Part shown: piece by piece, positions 1 to 10,182 of the stretch
Numbering within the stretch: position 1 is the first letter of the stretch
Layout: each line of letters opens with the position of its first letter
DNA from: Pelagibacterium nitratireducens
Lineage (GTDB): Bacteria; Pseudomonadota; Alphaproteobacteria; Rhizobiales; Devosiaceae
Direction of reading: 5' to 3'
NCBI RefSeq assembly: GCF_037044555.1
Contig: NZ_CP146275.1
Coordinates: 62,001-126,000 of the forward strand
DNA: 64,000 nt
The notes under the pieces: generated by a model
The model's input: the letters and a program-made list of their open reading frames with translations, nothing else
The model's database searches: none
What the model was told of the DNA's origin: nothing
Made by a program: the position numbers and the translations under genes

Positions 1-1356
<1,356 letters not shown>

Positions 1357-1378
1357 AACCTTTGCCCTGAAACCGATC

Positions 1379-1407
1379 AGTGCCGCCTTCGGGCGGCACT
1401 GTTATTT
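1379..1407 (+). terminator. Rho-independent terminator after dnaK
   Basis: A 9-bp perfect stem AGTGCCGCC / GGCGGCACT with a TTCG tetraloop, followed by GTTATTT. It lies 23 bp after the dnaK stop and probably ends or attenuates transcription before dnaJ. The T tract is short, so termination may be partial. Confidence 0.7.
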
Positions 1408-1416
1408 CCGGGCGCC

Positions 1417-1432
1417 AGTTTCACGTGAATCA
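1417..1432. promoter_or_regulatory. parS-like site (ParB binding), weak match
   Basis: The sequence AGTTTCACGTGAATCA differs at two positions from the 16-base parS consensus TGTTTCACGTGAAACA and keeps the full TCACGTGA core. It is intergenic between dnaK and dnaJ, about 22 kb from the putative oriC. Nearby at 1457-1478 is a small inverted repeat (GCTGCCT / AGGCAGC) of unknown role. ParB binding here is inference. Confidence 0.4.
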
Positions 1433-1628
1433 CCGGTGAGCGCTGGTCTTTTCGCCGCTGCCTATGGTAACAGGCAGCAACGATGATTACCTAAGCGCAC
1501 GACGGGTTCTGGCCGTTGCCGGTCCCAAGAGAGATGCGTCATGACAAGAACGGTTGGTTTGGCACAAGAGATGATCTTGCATCCGTCCATTTTCTGCCCC
1601 TGCCGTGACACGGGGATAAACTAATCTC

Positions 1629-2753
1629 ATGAGCAAAGCCGATTTCTATTCCGTGCTCGGGGTCGAAAAAACCTGTGACGCCGCCGGGCTCAAATCCGCC
1701 TATCGCAAGCTGGCCATGCAGTATCACCCGGATCGCAATCCGGGGGACACCGAGGCCGAGCACAAGTTCAAGGAAGTTTCCGAAGCCTACGACACGCTCA
1801 AGGACCCGCAAAAGCGCGCGGCCTATGACCGGTTTGGCCACGCGGCTTTCAATGGCGGCGGTGGCGGTGCCCAGGGGTTCGGGAATGATTTTTCCTCCTC
1901 GATGTCCGATATTTTCGAGGACATTTTCGGGGAATTCATGGGCGGCGCACGCGGCCAGCGTTCCCGCGACGGCCGCCAGCGCGGCTCGGATCTGCGCTAC
2001 AATCTCGAAATCACCCTCGAAGACGCCTTTGCGGGCACCACTGTCGATATCGACGTGCCATCCCTGATCGGGTGCGAGACGTGCGAGGGGACGGGCGCCA
2101 AGCCGGGCACCGGGTTTTCAACCTGCCGCATGTGCGGCGGGCACGGCAAGGTGCGCGCAGCGCAAGGATTCTTTACCATCCAGCAGACCTGCCCCCAATG
2201 CCACGGGCGCGGGGAAACCATGGACCAGCCCTGCACCGACTGCCACGGGCAAGGCCGCCGTCAAACCTCGCGCACGCTCTCGGTCGATGTTCCCAAGGGA
2301 ATCGAGGACGGCACGCGCATTCGTCTGGGTGGGGAAGGCGAGGCGGGATTGCGCGGCGGACCGGCCGGCGATCTCTACATCTTCGTTTCAGTCAGACCGC
2401 ACCAGCTGTTCCAGCGCGACGGCGCCGATCTTTTCGCCAAGGTGCCCATTTCGATGATCACAGCGGCCTTGGGCGGCGAGTTCGAAGTGCCGACGCTCGA
2501 AGGCAGCCGTGCCAAGGTCAAGGTCAACGAAGGCACCCAGCCCGGCCAGCGCGTGCGGCTCAAGGGCAAGGGCATGCCGGTGCTGCGCAGCCAGCAGGTT
2601 GGTGACCTTTACGTCCAGCTCGAGGTGGAAACCCCGCAAAAGCTCTCAAAGCGGCAGCGCGAACTGCTCGAAGAATTCGAAACGCTTTCCAACCGCGACA
2701 CCTCGCCGGGTTCGGAAGGGTTTTTCGACAAGCTCAAGACAATGTTCCACTGA
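1629..2753 (+). CDS. dnaJ: Chaperone protein DnaJ (Hsp40)
   Basis: Co-chaperone that delivers unfolded clients to DnaK and stimulates its ATPase. The 374-residue length is normal for type I DnaJ. Visible in order: an N-terminal J domain with the HPD tripeptide at residues 33-35, a Gly/Phe-rich linker (about 75-110), four zinc-binding CxxCxGxG-type repeats ([32 protein letters not shown]; about 148-210) and two C-terminal client-binding beta domains. The ATG at 1629 is the only sensible start because the J domain begins at once. It sits downstream of dnaK with its own 272-bp spacer and is followed by a terminator. Confidence 0.98.
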   Translation: MSKADFYSVLGVEKTCDAAGLKSAYRKLAMQYHPDRNPGDTEAEHKFKEVSEAYDTLKDPQKRAAYDRFGHAAFNGGGGGAQGFGNDFSSSMSDIFEDIFGEFMGGARGQRSRDGRQRGSDLRYNLEITLEDAFAGTTVDIDVPSLIGCETCEGTGAKPGTGFSTCRMCGGHGKVRAAQGFFTIQQTCPQCHGRGETMDQPCTDCHGQGRRQTSRTLSVDVPKGIEDGTRIRLGGEGEAGLRGGPAGDLYIFVSVRPHQLFQRDGADLFAKVPISMITAALGGEFEVPTLEGSRAKVKVNEGTQPGQRVRLKGKGMPVLRSQQVGDLYVQLEVETPQKLSKRQRELLEEFETLSNRDTSPGSEGFFDKLKTMFH

Positions 2754-2777
2754 CGTCGGTTGGCTGGACCTTTTTTC

Positions 2778-2808
2778 AAAAGCCCTTCGCGTTGCGGAGG
2801 GCTTTTTG
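2778..2808 (+). terminator. Rho-independent terminator after dnaJ
   Basis: Stem AAAAGCCCT / AGGGCTTTT with an 11-base loop and a run of T directly after, 25 bp downstream of the dnaJ stop. A classic intrinsic terminator on the + strand. Confidence 0.85.
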
Positions 2809-2873
2809 TATGTGAGCGGTTGCGGCGATCCAAATGGCCCGCTTAACTGCCGCCCATCAACAAGGAGACACCA

Positions 2874-3425
2874 ATGGCTAGCGCCCTTACCCTTTGCGGC
2901 TCGATCCGCGCCGGATCGGTCAACAAGACGCTTCAGGACGCGGTGGACGCAAAGCTCAGCGAAGCCGGGGTCGCGGTCAATTCGATCACGCTCAAAGATT
3001 TCGAGATGCCGGTTTTCAATCAGGATCTCGAGCCTGACAATGTGCCCGAGGCCGCAGGACAACTGGCCGATCTGTTCCGATCCCACGACATCGTGTTTAT
3101 CGCCACGCCCGAATACAATGGCGGGCTGCCGCCGCTGGTCGTCAACACGATCGCATGGCTTTCCCGGCAAAAGCCTTCGCCCTTCCGGCATGCGGTGTTC
3201 GGGATCGGCGGGGTGTCCTCGGGGCGTCACGGGACCATATGGGCCCAGAGCCATTTGCGTGATTCGCTCTCCAAGATCGGCGCGCTGGTCGTGCCGACCC
3301 TGCTCGGCGTCGGTCCGGCTTCGAGCGCTTTCGCCGAGGACGGCTCGGTGGCAGAATCGGGGGTCAGCACCAAGATCGACCAGCTGGTCAAAGAACTCAC
3401 CCATTTTTCACGAGGCGGGATTTAG
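2874..3425 (+). CDS. NAD(P)H-dependent FMN reductase family protein
   Basis: Small flavodoxin-fold oxidoreductase (183 aa) of the NADPH-dependent FMN reductase family, which uses bound FMN to reduce quinones, azo dyes or free flavin in the cytosol. The start is ATG behind a good Shine-Dalgarno (AAGGAG). The phosphate-binding segment [11 protein letters not shown] lies near the N-terminus (about 7-17), and the FMN-contact motif PEYNGGLPP (about residue 80) and GVSSGRHG (about 115) are typical of the family. It stands alone between dnaJ and pyrF. The physiological substrate cannot be told from sequence. Confidence 0.88.
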   Translation: MASALTLCGSIRAGSVNKTLQDAVDAKLSEAGVAVNSITLKDFEMPVFNQDLEPDNVPEAAGQLADLFRSHDIVFIATPEYNGGLPPLVVNTIAWLSRQKPSPFRHAVFGIGGVSSGRHGTIWAQSHLRDSLSKIGALVVPTLLGVGPASSAFAEDGSVAESGVSTKIDQLVKELTHFSRGGI

Positions 3426-3496
3426 AGCCGGAGCTTGCGCTCGGGCCCAACTCATGGCATCGAGCCTTGATACACCAAAGCACGCGGAGACATGGA

Positions 3497-4183
3497 ATGG
3501 CCGGTGACCTGATTGTCGGGCTCGATGTCGGGACACGCCGTGAAGCCGAGGACATGATTTCCCGGCTCGATGGCATCGTCGATTTCTACAAGATCGGCTA
3601 TCAGCTTTTCTATGGCGGCGACGGGCTGATCGTGGGCAAGGAATTGCTCAAGGCCGGCAAGCGCGTGTTTTTCGACCTCAAGCTCCTCGATATCGACAAC
3701 ACGATTGCAAAGGGCGTCGCGGCCATTGCCGAAACCGGCGCGACCATGCTCACGCTCCATGCCTATCCCAAGGCGATGGCGGCTGCAGTCAAGGCAGCCG
3801 AAGGGTCGTCGCTCTGCCTGCTGGGCGTCACCGTCCTCACCTCGATGGATCAGGCCGATCTCGATGATGCCGGCTATGGCGTTTCGGTTGCCGAGCTCGT
3901 GGCACGTCGGGCGCGCCAGGCACGCGATGCGGGCATGGGCGGCGTCGTGGCCTCGGCCTTCGAGGCGCGGGCGGTGCGTGAGATCGTCGGGCCCGACATG
4001 GCCGTGGTGACCCCCGGTATCCGACCTGCCGGGGCGGAGAGGGGCGACCAGAAGCGTGTGATGACACCGACCGATGCGCTGGCGGCGGGCGCATCCCATC
4101 TTGTTGTGGCGCGGCCCATTGTTGCCGCACCCAGCCCGCGCCAGAGCGCGCAGGCGGTGCTGGCCGAAATGCAGGCGGCGTAA
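3497..4183 (+). CDS. pyrF: Orotidine 5'-phosphate decarboxylase
   Basis: Catalyses the last step of UMP biosynthesis, decarboxylation of OMP, in the cytosol. It is a TIM-barrel protein of 228 aa, the usual length. The catalytic D-x-K-x-x-D motif reads [10 protein letters not shown], with Asp60, Lys62 and Asp65. The phosphate-binding C-terminal segment has [17 protein letters not shown] followed by the conserved SHLVVARPI. The reading frame also extends upstream to a TTG at 3467, but the ATG at 3497, preceded by GCGGAGA, matches the family start. It is followed 12 bp later by dapB, suggesting co-transcription. Confidence 0.97.
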   Translation: MAGDLIVGLDVGTRREAEDMISRLDGIVDFYKIGYQLFYGGDGLIVGKELLKAGKRVFFDLKLLDIDNTIAKGVAAIAETGATMLTLHAYPKAMAAAVKAAEGSSLCLLGVTVLTSMDQADLDDAGYGVSVAELVARRARQARDAGMGGVVASAFEARAVREIVGPDMAVVTPGIRPAGAERGDQKRVMTPTDALAAGASHLVVARPIVAAPSPRQSAQAVLAEMQAA

Positions 4184-4195
4184 GGGGAAAACAGC

Positions 4196-5002
4196 ATGCC
4201 ACTGAAGATCGGAGTTGTGGGCGCGGGCGGGCGCATGGGACAGACGGTTATCCGCGCCGTCGCGGCCCATGCCGGCATGACGCTCACAGCGGCTGCCGAC
4301 CGGGACAATTCGAGCGTTTTGGGCAAGGATGCCGGCAGCCTTGTGGGGCTCGAACCGCTGGGCGTTGCTATCGGGGACACGCCACTCGATATCGCCGACC
4401 ATGTCGATGCCATCATCGATTTCACGGCGCCGCAATTGAGCGTCGCGCTGGCCCGCCGGGCCGCAGAGCGCAAGCTGGTCCATATCATAGGGACAACAGG
4501 GTGTTCGCCCGAGGACGATGCAGCGATCGCCAGGGCAGGGCGCGAGGGCGCGCGGATCGTCAAATCGGGCAATATGAGCCTTGGGGTGAACCTTCTGGCC
4601 GCATTGGTCAAAAAGACAGCGGCGAGCCTCGACATCGATTTCGACATCGAGATCCTTGAAATGCACCACCGCCACAAGGTGGACGCGCCTTCGGGCACAG
4701 CGCTGCTTCTGGGCGAGGCGGCGGCCGAGGGGCGCGACATCGATCTGGCCGATCATTCGGTCAAGGTGCGCGACGGGCACACCGGCGCGCGCGAGCCCGG
4801 CTCCATCGGCTTTGCCACATTGCGCGGCGGCGGCATCGTGGGCGAGCATTCGGTTTTGTTTTCATCGATGGCCGAAACCATCACCCTGTCCCATTCTGCG
4901 CGCGACCGGACGCTGTTTGCCGATGGAGCGCTTCGGGCTGCGCTGTGGGCCGCAGAACAGCCGGCGGGCCTTTATTCCATGGCCGATGTGCTCGGCCTTT
5001 GA
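4196..5002 (+). CDS. dapB: 4-hydroxy-tetrahydrodipicolinate reductase
   Basis: Second committed step of the diaminopimelate/lysine pathway: NAD(P)H-dependent reduction to tetrahydrodipicolinate. Its 268 aa is normal. The N-terminal Rossmann glycine motif GAGGRMGQT lies at about residues 8-16, and the substrate-binding stretch [14 protein letters not shown], with the catalytic His pair and Lys, is near residue 155. The GTTGC segment (about 98) is also typical. A strong AAGGGGAA ribosome site precedes the ATG. It lies 12 bp after pyrF and 48 bp before gpmA, so pyrF-dapB-gpmA may be one transcript. Confidence 0.98.
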   Translation: MPLKIGVVGAGGRMGQTVIRAVAAHAGMTLTAAADRDNSSVLGKDAGSLVGLEPLGVAIGDTPLDIADHVDAIIDFTAPQLSVALARRAAERKLVHIIGTTGCSPEDDAAIARAGREGARIVKSGNMSLGVNLLAALVKKTAASLDIDFDIEILEMHHRHKVDAPSGTALLLGEAAAEGRDIDLADHSVKVRDGHTGAREPGSIGFATLRGGGIVGEHSVLFSSMAETITLSHSARDRTLFADGALRAALWAAEQPAGLYSMADVLGL

Positions 5003-5050
5003 TCTGTAATGACCGCGTTATCGAACACGCTCAATGACAAGGACTGATTT

Positions 5051-5665
5051 ATGACCGGCACGCTGATCCTCGTTCGCCATGGCCAGAGCGAATGGAATTT
5101 GAAAAACCTGTTCACCGGCTGGAAGAATCCCGGGCTGACCGATCTGGGGATCGAGGAAGCCAAAAAAGCCGGACAGGCGCTCAAGGCACGCGGGATCGTG
5201 CCGGACGCCTATTTCACATCCGCGCTGAGCCGCGCCCAGCGCACGCTCGACCTGATGCTCGAGGAAATGGGGATCACCGATCTCACCATCGTGCGCAGTC
5301 ACAAGCTCAACGAGCGTGACTATGGCGACCTTTCGGGGCTCAACAAGGACGATGCGCGGGAAAAATGGGGCGAGGAGCAGGTCCATATCTGGCGCCGCTC
5401 CTATGACGTGCCCCCGCCGGGCGGCGAAAGCCTCAAAGACACCGCGGCGCGGGTTCTGCCCTATTACGAAGCCGAGATCGCGCCGCTGCTCAAGGCCGGC
5501 AAGACCGTTCTGGTCACGGCGCATGGCAATTCGCTGCGGGCGCTTGTCATGAAACTTGAAGGGCTCGACGAAGAAGCGATCCTCAAGCGCGAAATCGCCA
5601 CCGGGGCGCCCATCGTTTACGGGATCGACGAGAGCGGCGACCGGGTTTCGACCGAAGAGCTTTAA
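5051..5665 (+). CDS. gpmA: 2,3-bisphosphoglycerate-dependent phosphoglycerate mutase
   Basis: Interconverts 3- and 2-phosphoglycerate in glycolysis and gluconeogenesis. The phosphohistidine motif [10 protein letters not shown] is at about residues 7-16, SALSRAQRT follows near 57, and the second catalytic histidine is in VTAHGNSLR near 157. The 204 aa form is the short alphaproteobacterial type, shorter than the 250 aa E. coli enzyme. A clear AAGGA ribosome site precedes the ATG. It follows dapB, as in many Hyphomicrobiales, and is followed directly by a dispersed repeat element that probably acts as its terminator. Confidence 0.95.
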   Translation: MTGTLILVRHGQSEWNLKNLFTGWKNPGLTDLGIEEAKKAGQALKARGIVPDAYFTSALSRAQRTLDLMLEEMGITDLTIVRSHKLNERDYGDLSGLNKDDAREKWGEEQVHIWRRSYDVPPPGGESLKDTAARVLPYYEAEIAPLLKAGKTVLVTAHGNSLRALVMKLEGLDEEAILKREIATGAPIVYGIDESGDRVSTEEL

Positions 5666-5764
5666 AGCGTGTCCAGCAAAAGTGGAAGCGGTTTTGCGGT
5701 TCGGACACGCGACAAAACAAGGGCTTAGAGCCAAGGATTTGATTGAATCAAATCCTTGGCTCTA
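5666..5764. repeat. Dispersed intergenic repeat, copy A
   Basis: A copy of a roughly 100-bp element seen at least eight times in this window. The first part starts AGCGTGTCCAGCAAAAGTGG and contains GCGGTTCGGACACGC. The second part (5726-5764) is a perfect hairpin with 19-bp arms, TAGAGCCAAGGATTTGATT and its complement, around a single G. The last bases CTA form the TAG stop of the convergent gene on the - strand. Because it separates two convergent genes it may serve as a bidirectional terminator. Confidence 0.9.
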
Positions 5765-6778
5765 GTCGACCTTTTCGGGCGTATCGCCCAGAACGTCACG
5801 GACATAAAGTTCAAGCACCAGCACGCGCAGCGCCGCAAGCAGGGGTGTGCCCAGCGCCACCCCGAGCGGCCCGAGGGCCACGCCCATGAACAGCAGGAAG
5901 ATGATGGTCAGGGCCGGGGCGAGATTGACCACCCGATCCTGGATCAGCGGGGTTGTGACATTGGCATCGAACTGCTGGATCAGGGTATAGCCGCCCAGAA
6001 CGATCAGTGCCGTCGTCCAGTCCTGGCCGATCATCGACAGACCGATGGGAACGAAGGCAAGTATCGGCCCGACAAAGGGGATGAAGTTGAGAAGCCCCGC
6101 GATCAGACCGAGCGTTAGCCCATAAGACACGCCCATCACTAAAAGCAGGACCGTTGTCAGACCTCCGACGATGGCCATCAGCGCCAACTGGCCGACCAGC
6201 CAATGCTGTAGCGTCGTGCCGGCCTTGGCCAGCACCTCACGCGCCCGCGGGCGTGCCTCGATGGGCAGCAGGATGGCAAGCCCGTCGCGATAGCGTTTGG
6301 GATCGATGGCAAGGAATATCCCTGTGAGAAAGACGATCACCATATTGGAGAGCAAACCAAACCCGGTGCCCAGCACGGCACCGGCCCCGCCAAAGATCGT
6401 CTGGGGTTCGGGAATGGCTTCGACGATGTCGGTGACATCAAAGGTGCGCGCCACCGGCAGACCCCAATCGTTGAGCTGGCTCGCCACCATGTCCCAGGCC
6501 TCGGCCAATGCTCTTGAAAGCGCATCGAACTGGGTGACAATGGTCACCCCGCCGCCAATCGCGGCGACAATGACGAGCACCACGACAAAAATCAGGGTCA
6601 GGATCACGGCGACGGCGCGCGGCAGAATGGGTACGAGCCGCATCAGGAGCCGGATGAGCGCGTCGAGAACAGCGGCTACCAGGACCGCCGCGAAAACGAG
6701 CATGATGATGTGCGCATAGAGCGCGGCAAGCACCAGCGCCAGAAGTCCGATAAATGCCAAAAAAATCGCGCGCGCCAA
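5762..6778 (-). CDS. AI-2E family transporter (UPF0118), putative permease
   Basis: Polytopic inner-membrane protein of 338 aa in the AI-2E/PerM family, whose members have been linked to autoinducer export or Na+/H+ antiport; the substrate is unknown here. The N-terminus shows three hydrophobic segments (about 5-95), then a soluble loop near 100-150 and further helices containing the family's LINFIPFVGPILA stretch (about 237-250) and a QQFDANVTTPLIQDR motif (about 270). Its TAG stop lies in the end of a repeat element. It is transcribed in the same direction as the alkyltransferase gene 60 bp upstream. Confidence 0.85.
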   Translation of the reverse strand: MARAIFLAFIGLLALVLAALYAHIIMLVFAAVLVAAVLDALIRLLMRLVPILPRAVAVILTLIFVVVLVIVAAIGGGVTIVTQFDALSRALAEAWDMVASQLNDWGLPVARTFDVTDIVEAIPEPQTIFGGAGAVLGTGFGLLSNMVIVFLTGIFLAIDPKRYRDGLAILLPIEARPRAREVLAKAGTTLQHWLVGQLALMAIVGGLTTVLLLVMGVSYGLTLGLIAGLLNFIPFVGPILAFVPIGLSMIGQDWTTALIVLGGYTLIQQFDANVTTPLIQDRVVNLAPALTIIFLLFMGVALGPLGVALGTPLLAALRVLVLELYVRDVLGDTPEKVD

Positions 6779-6838
6779 ATCAGCTCTCCGCCCCTTACGA
6801 AAAGCTAAGACTCGTGGGGCCCAAGAGTTCCAATTGCG

Positions 6839-7720
6839 CTATTGCGCCGAGACCAGCCCCGCTTCCCAGCCCAGAATGGCGCGCTTGCGCACGATGCCCC
6901 AATGGTAGCCGGTGAGCGCCCCGGTCGAACCCACGATGCGATGGCAGGGGACAACGAAGGAGATGGGATTGCGCCCCACCGCCCGGCCAATAGCGCGGGC
7001 AGCATTGGGCCGGCCGACGGCGCGGGCCACCTCGCCATAGGTCGCGGCACGCCCGGCCGGAACCTTGAGCAGGGTTTCCCAGACCTTGATTTCGAACTGG
7101 GAGCCGATCATCACCAACCGGATGGGCTGGTCGGGATCCCAGCGGTCGGGATCGAAGATGCGGGCGGCGATGGGGGCAATGGCGGCATCGTCGCGCTTGT
7201 AGGCGGCATTGGGCCAGCGATTGGCCAGATCCTCGAACGCGTATTGTTCCTTGCCATCATCGGCAAAGGAAATGCCGGCCACCCCATACTGGGTGACCAT
7301 CAGGCACACCTTTCCGAACGGGGAGGGCGCATAGCCCCAGGCGACCTCCAGCCCCGCGCCTTTGGCACGGTAAACGCCCGGTGGCACCGCATCATAGGTC
7401 ACGAACAGATCGTGAAGGCGTGACGGTCCGGAAAGACCCAGCTCGTAGGTCGTATCGAGCACGCTCATATTGTCACGCAGAAGTTTTCGCGCGTGGTCGA
7501 GGGCCACGGCCTGGGCAAAGCTTTTCGGCGTCAGCCCGCACCAGCGGCGGAACATATCGACCAGCTGGCGCTCGGTCATCGAGAGCGCATTGGCCAGTCC
7601 GGCGATATCGGATGCTTCGGGGCCGGGCATCGAGAGGTATTCGATGGCCTGCGCGATGGTGCGATAGGTCTCGTCGGTGGTCATATCGGGGAGCTGTGAA
7701 ATTGCTGTCATCTCGTTCAT
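6839..7720 (-). CDS. Ada-like protein: AraC-type HTH fused to methylated-DNA-protein cysteine methyltransferase
   Basis: A 293-aa two-domain DNA repair protein. Residues about 20-118 form an AraC-type helix-turn-helix domain; residues about 124-290 form an O6-alkylguanine-DNA alkyltransferase domain with the acceptor motif PCHR (Cys259) and the YGEVARAVG DNA-binding segment. It lacks the N-terminal zinc phosphotriester-repair domain of E. coli Ada, so it would accept alkyl groups from O6-alkylguanine only. Whether the HTH part regulates an adaptive response is not known. It lies 52 bp downstream of the DUF2244 gene and upstream of the AI-2E permease, all on the - strand. Confidence 0.9.
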   Translation of the reverse strand: MNEMTAISQLPDMTTDETYRTIAQAIEYLSMPGPEASDIAGLANALSMTERQLVDMFRRWCGLTPKSFAQAVALDHARKLLRDNMSVLDTTYELGLSGPSRLHDLFVTYDAVPPGVYRAKGAGLEVAWGYAPSPFGKVCLMVTQYGVAGISFADDGKEQYAFEDLANRWPNAAYKRDDAAIAPIAARIFDPDRWDPDQPIRLVMIGSQFEIKVWETLLKVPAGRAATYGEVARAVGRPNAARAIGRAVGRNPISFVVPCHRIVGSTGALTGYHWGIVRKRAILGWEAGLVSAQ

Positions 7721-7772
7721 GGGTTCACACTATCGACCGATGGCCCGCCCGACGACCCGATTTTTACACCGA

Positions 7773-8240
7773 TCAGCGCTTGGCCCTGCTCAGGGCATGA
7801 CCGAAGGCGTCGGCAAAGCTGGCCTTGTCGTCGGGGGTCAAGAACCGCCCGATTTCCACCTCGCCTTCGCGGGTTAGGATCTTGAGCGCGGTCACCCGGC
7901 CCTCATTGTCGCGGATCACCGAAAAGCGGATGAAAAACGGATTGAACGAGAGGGCGGTCTCACGCCCCTTCTTGGTGACATGGCGAATATCGAGGGTGTC
8001 GGGCCAGAGAGTGATCTCCTCGAACATGTCGGTATCCCCGAGCGAAGCGGTGAGCGCCCAATAGAGCAGGAGCACATCGAGCCCCAGAAGGCCGACGACG
8101 GGCCAGGCCCCCATGGCGTAAAACGTGATGCCGGGAATCGAGGCCATCACACAGGTGAACGCGATCACCCAGCGGATGCCCTTGGGCGAGAGGGAGCGAT
8201 GTGGGGTCAGCAATGCGGCAAAGAGCGGGCTTTGGGTCAT
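7773..8240 (-). CDS. DUF2244 domain-containing membrane protein
   Basis: A 155-aa protein matching DUF2244, a common alphaproteobacterial family without known function. Two adjacent hydrophobic segments (about residues 22-65) form a membrane hairpin, followed by a soluble beta-rich C-terminal half with a conserved IGRFLTPDDK stretch. It is divergent from nth, whose start lies 77 bp away, and is probably the first gene of the run DUF2244, Ada-like, AI-2E permease. In other Hyphomicrobiales this family also sits next to nth (recalled, not checked). Confidence 0.8.
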   Translation of the reverse strand: MTQSPLFAALLTPHRSLSPKGIRWVIAFTCVMASIPGITFYAMGAWPVVGLLGLDVLLLYWALTASLGDTDMFEEITLWPDTLDIRHVTKKGRETALSFNPFFIRFSVIRDNEGRVTALKILTREGEVEIGRFLTPDDKASFADAFGHALSRAKR

Positions 8241-8317
8241 CTCGACTTGCCTTTTGGCCTTGGCGCCATTCTAAGAGGATTGTCCGCACACAAATCAAAT
8301 CAATTATCGCCGCACCC

Positions 8318-8965
8318 ATGCCCAAGCCACTGACCCGGGCCGAGATCGAAAAGATCTTCGAAGCCTTCTCGCTTCACGATCCCGAGCCCAGGGGCGAGCT
8401 CGATTACGTCAATGTCTTTACACTGCTGGTCGCCGTGGTTCTGAGCGCTCAAGCCACCGATGTGGGGGTCAACAAGGCGACAAAGGCGCTGTTTGCCATT
8501 GCCGACACGCCCGAAAAGATGGTGGCCCTGGGTGAGGACGCCATCCGCGAGCACATAAAGACCATCGGGCTTTATCGCAACAAGGCCAAAAACGTCTTTC
8601 TTTTGAGCCAGATGCTGATCGAAAAGCACGCAAGTGAAGTCCCCGACACGCGCGAGGCGCTGGAAGCTTTACCCGGCGTGGGGCGAAAGACGGCCAATGT
8701 CGTGCTCAATATCGGGTTCGGCCAACCCACGATCGCTGTCGATACCCATCTGTTCCGGGTGGGAAACCGCACGGGGATCGCCCCGGGAAAAACGCCGCTG
8801 GCGGTGGAGCTGGCCCTGCTCAAGCGTGTCCCTAAGCACTATCTGTTGCACGCCCATCACTGGCTCATCCTGCATGGGCGTTATGTGTGCAAGGCGCGCA
8901 AGCCAGAATGTTATCGCTGCATCATTGCCCAGTGGTGCCGCTATCCGGCAAAGACCGCCGGCTAG
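8318..8965 (+). CDS. nth: Endonuclease III (DNA glycosylase / AP lyase)
   Basis: Base-excision repair enzyme that removes oxidised pyrimidines and nicks the abasic site. The helix-hairpin-helix LPGVGRKTANVVL carries the catalytic Lys124, and VDTHLFRV carries the catalytic Asp142. A C-terminal [4Fe-4S] cluster is given by Cys191, 198, 201 and 207 (C-x6-C-x2-C-x5-C). The ATG at 8318 gives a normal 215 aa; the frame stays open upstream to 8201 but that would overlap the divergent DUF2244 gene. The stop codon TAG lies inside the left end of an inverted-repeat element. Confidence 0.96.
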   Translation: MPKPLTRAEIEKIFEAFSLHDPEPRGELDYVNVFTLLVAVVLSAQATDVGVNKATKALFAIADTPEKMVALGEDAIREHIKTIGLYRNKAKNVFLLSQMLIEKHASEVPDTREALEALPGVGRKTANVVLNIGFGQPTIAVDTHLFRVGNRTGIAPGKTPLAVELALLKRVPKHYLLHAHHWLILHGRYVCKARKPECYRCIIAQWCRYPAKTAG

Positions 8966-9110
8966 GACCAATCGACATTCAGCTTAGGGTGAGCCGAAAA
9001 CGGCGGTTTTCGAGAACCGGAGCGGAGCGTACGTTCGGGTACGTGAGCACCGGAAGCGCAGAAAACTGCCATTTGCAGGCCGCCATCATCTGAATGTCGA
9101 TTGGTCCTAG
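8962..9110. repeat. 149-bp palindromic element with perfect 21-bp terminal inverted repeats
   Basis: The ends 8962-8982 and 9090-9110 are exact reverse complements, beginning CTAGGACCAATCG and ending CGATTGGTCCTAG. The interior has smaller hairpins: GAAAAC / GTTTTC near 8996-9011 and CGTAC / GTACG around a GTTCGG loop near 9029-9044. There is no open frame of note, so it resembles a MITE-like or structured-RNA repeat. The left end supplies the stop codon of nth. Only one copy is present in the window. Confidence 0.85.
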
Positions 9111-9180
9111 ACCGGTTGCGCCTCCGGCCGCTATGGCTTAAGCGGGGGGCAGTATCCATGACAGTTTATGCGGAGCGCCG

Positions 9181-10182
9181 ATGACCACGCGGTTCGACGT
9201 CCTGACCATCGGCAATGCCATCGTCGATGTGATCGCCCCGATCGATGACAAATTCCTTGTCGATGAGAGTTTACGCAAATCGATCATGCATCTTGTCGAT
9301 GCCGATCGCTCGGCGGACCTGTACGCCAAGATGCCCGAGACCAAGTCGATCATTCCCGGCGGCAGCTCGGCCAACACGGCAGCGGGCGTTGCGGCGCTCG
9401 GCGGGCGCGCGGCGTTTGTGGGCAAGGTTGCCGAAGACGAGCTTGGGCTTGTGTTCCGCGACGATTTCGACACCAAGGGCATTCACTACGAAACCGCGTT
9501 TCTGCGCGACGATGTGGCCACCGCCCGCTCGATGATTCTGGTCACGCCCGATGGCGAGCGCACCATGAACACCTATCTGGGCGCCTGCCAGCACCTGACC
9601 GAAGACGATATCGTCGAGGAAACGGTCGGTGCTTCGGCCATCACCTATATGGAAGGCTATCTGTGGGACCCCCCGCAGGCCAAGAAGGCCTTTATCATGG
9701 CGGCCCATTACGCCCACAAGAACGAGCGCGCCGCGGCGATCACGCTGTCGGACCCGTTCTGTGTCAACCGCTTCCGCAACGAGTTTCTCGATCTGATCAA
9801 GTCAAAGACCATGGATTACGTCTTTGCCAATATCGAAGAGGTCAAGGCGCTCTATGAGACCGACGACCTCAATGTCGCGGTGCGCCAGCTTGCCGAAGAC
9901 GCCGAAATCGCAGCGGTGACCATGGGCGCGCGCGGAGCCATGGCGATCAAGAACGGGGAAATCGTTTCCGTGCCGGCGTTTCCTGTCAGCAATGTTGTCG
10001 ATGTGACCGGCGCGGGCGATCTGTTCGCCTCGGGATTCCTTCTGGCCACGGCGCGCGGGCAATCGATGGAAGAAGCGCTCAAGCTGGGGTGTCTTGCCGC
10101 CTCGGAGGTGATTTCGCACTATGGCGCCCGCCCGGTCGCCGATCTCAAGGCGCTGGCACGAGGCGAGGGGATTGCGGTTTAG
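9181..10182 (+). CDS. Adenosine kinase (PfkB family sugar/nucleoside kinase)
   Basis: A 333-aa PfkB-family kinase resembling the rhizobial adenosine kinases, which convert adenosine to AMP with ATP. It has the N-terminal substrate motif GNAIVDV (about 11-17), the [17 protein letters not shown] segment (about 59-75) and the C-terminal PfkB signature [13 protein letters not shown] with the catalytic Asp (about 275-287). The ATG is preceded by GGAG at good spacing. Substrate choice rests on overall resemblance; another nucleoside or sugar is possible. Its stop overlaps the stop of the convergent coaA by a few bases. Confidence 0.85.
   Translation: MTTRFDVLTIGNAIVDVIAPIDDKFLVDESLRKSIMHLVDADRSADLYAKMPETKSIIPGGSSANTAAGVAALGGRAAFVGKVAEDELGLVFRDDFDTKGIHYETAFLRDDVATARSMILVTPDGERTMNTYLGACQHLTEDDIVEETVGASAITYMEGYLWDPPQAKKAFIMAAHYAHKNERAAAITLSDPFCVNRFRNEFLDLIKSKTMDYVFANIEEVKALYETDDLNVAVRQLAEDAEIAAVTMGARGAMAIKNGEIVSVPAFPVSNVVDVTGAGDLFASGFLLATARGQSMEEALKLGCLAASEVISHYGARPVADLKALARGEGIAV

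Noticed and set aside
3452..4849. A 465-codon open frame on the - strand opposite pyrF and dapB
   Set aside because: It is the complement of two well-supported genes, has His/Arg-rich composition and no recognisable domain. Long antisense frames are expected in GC-rich coding DNA.
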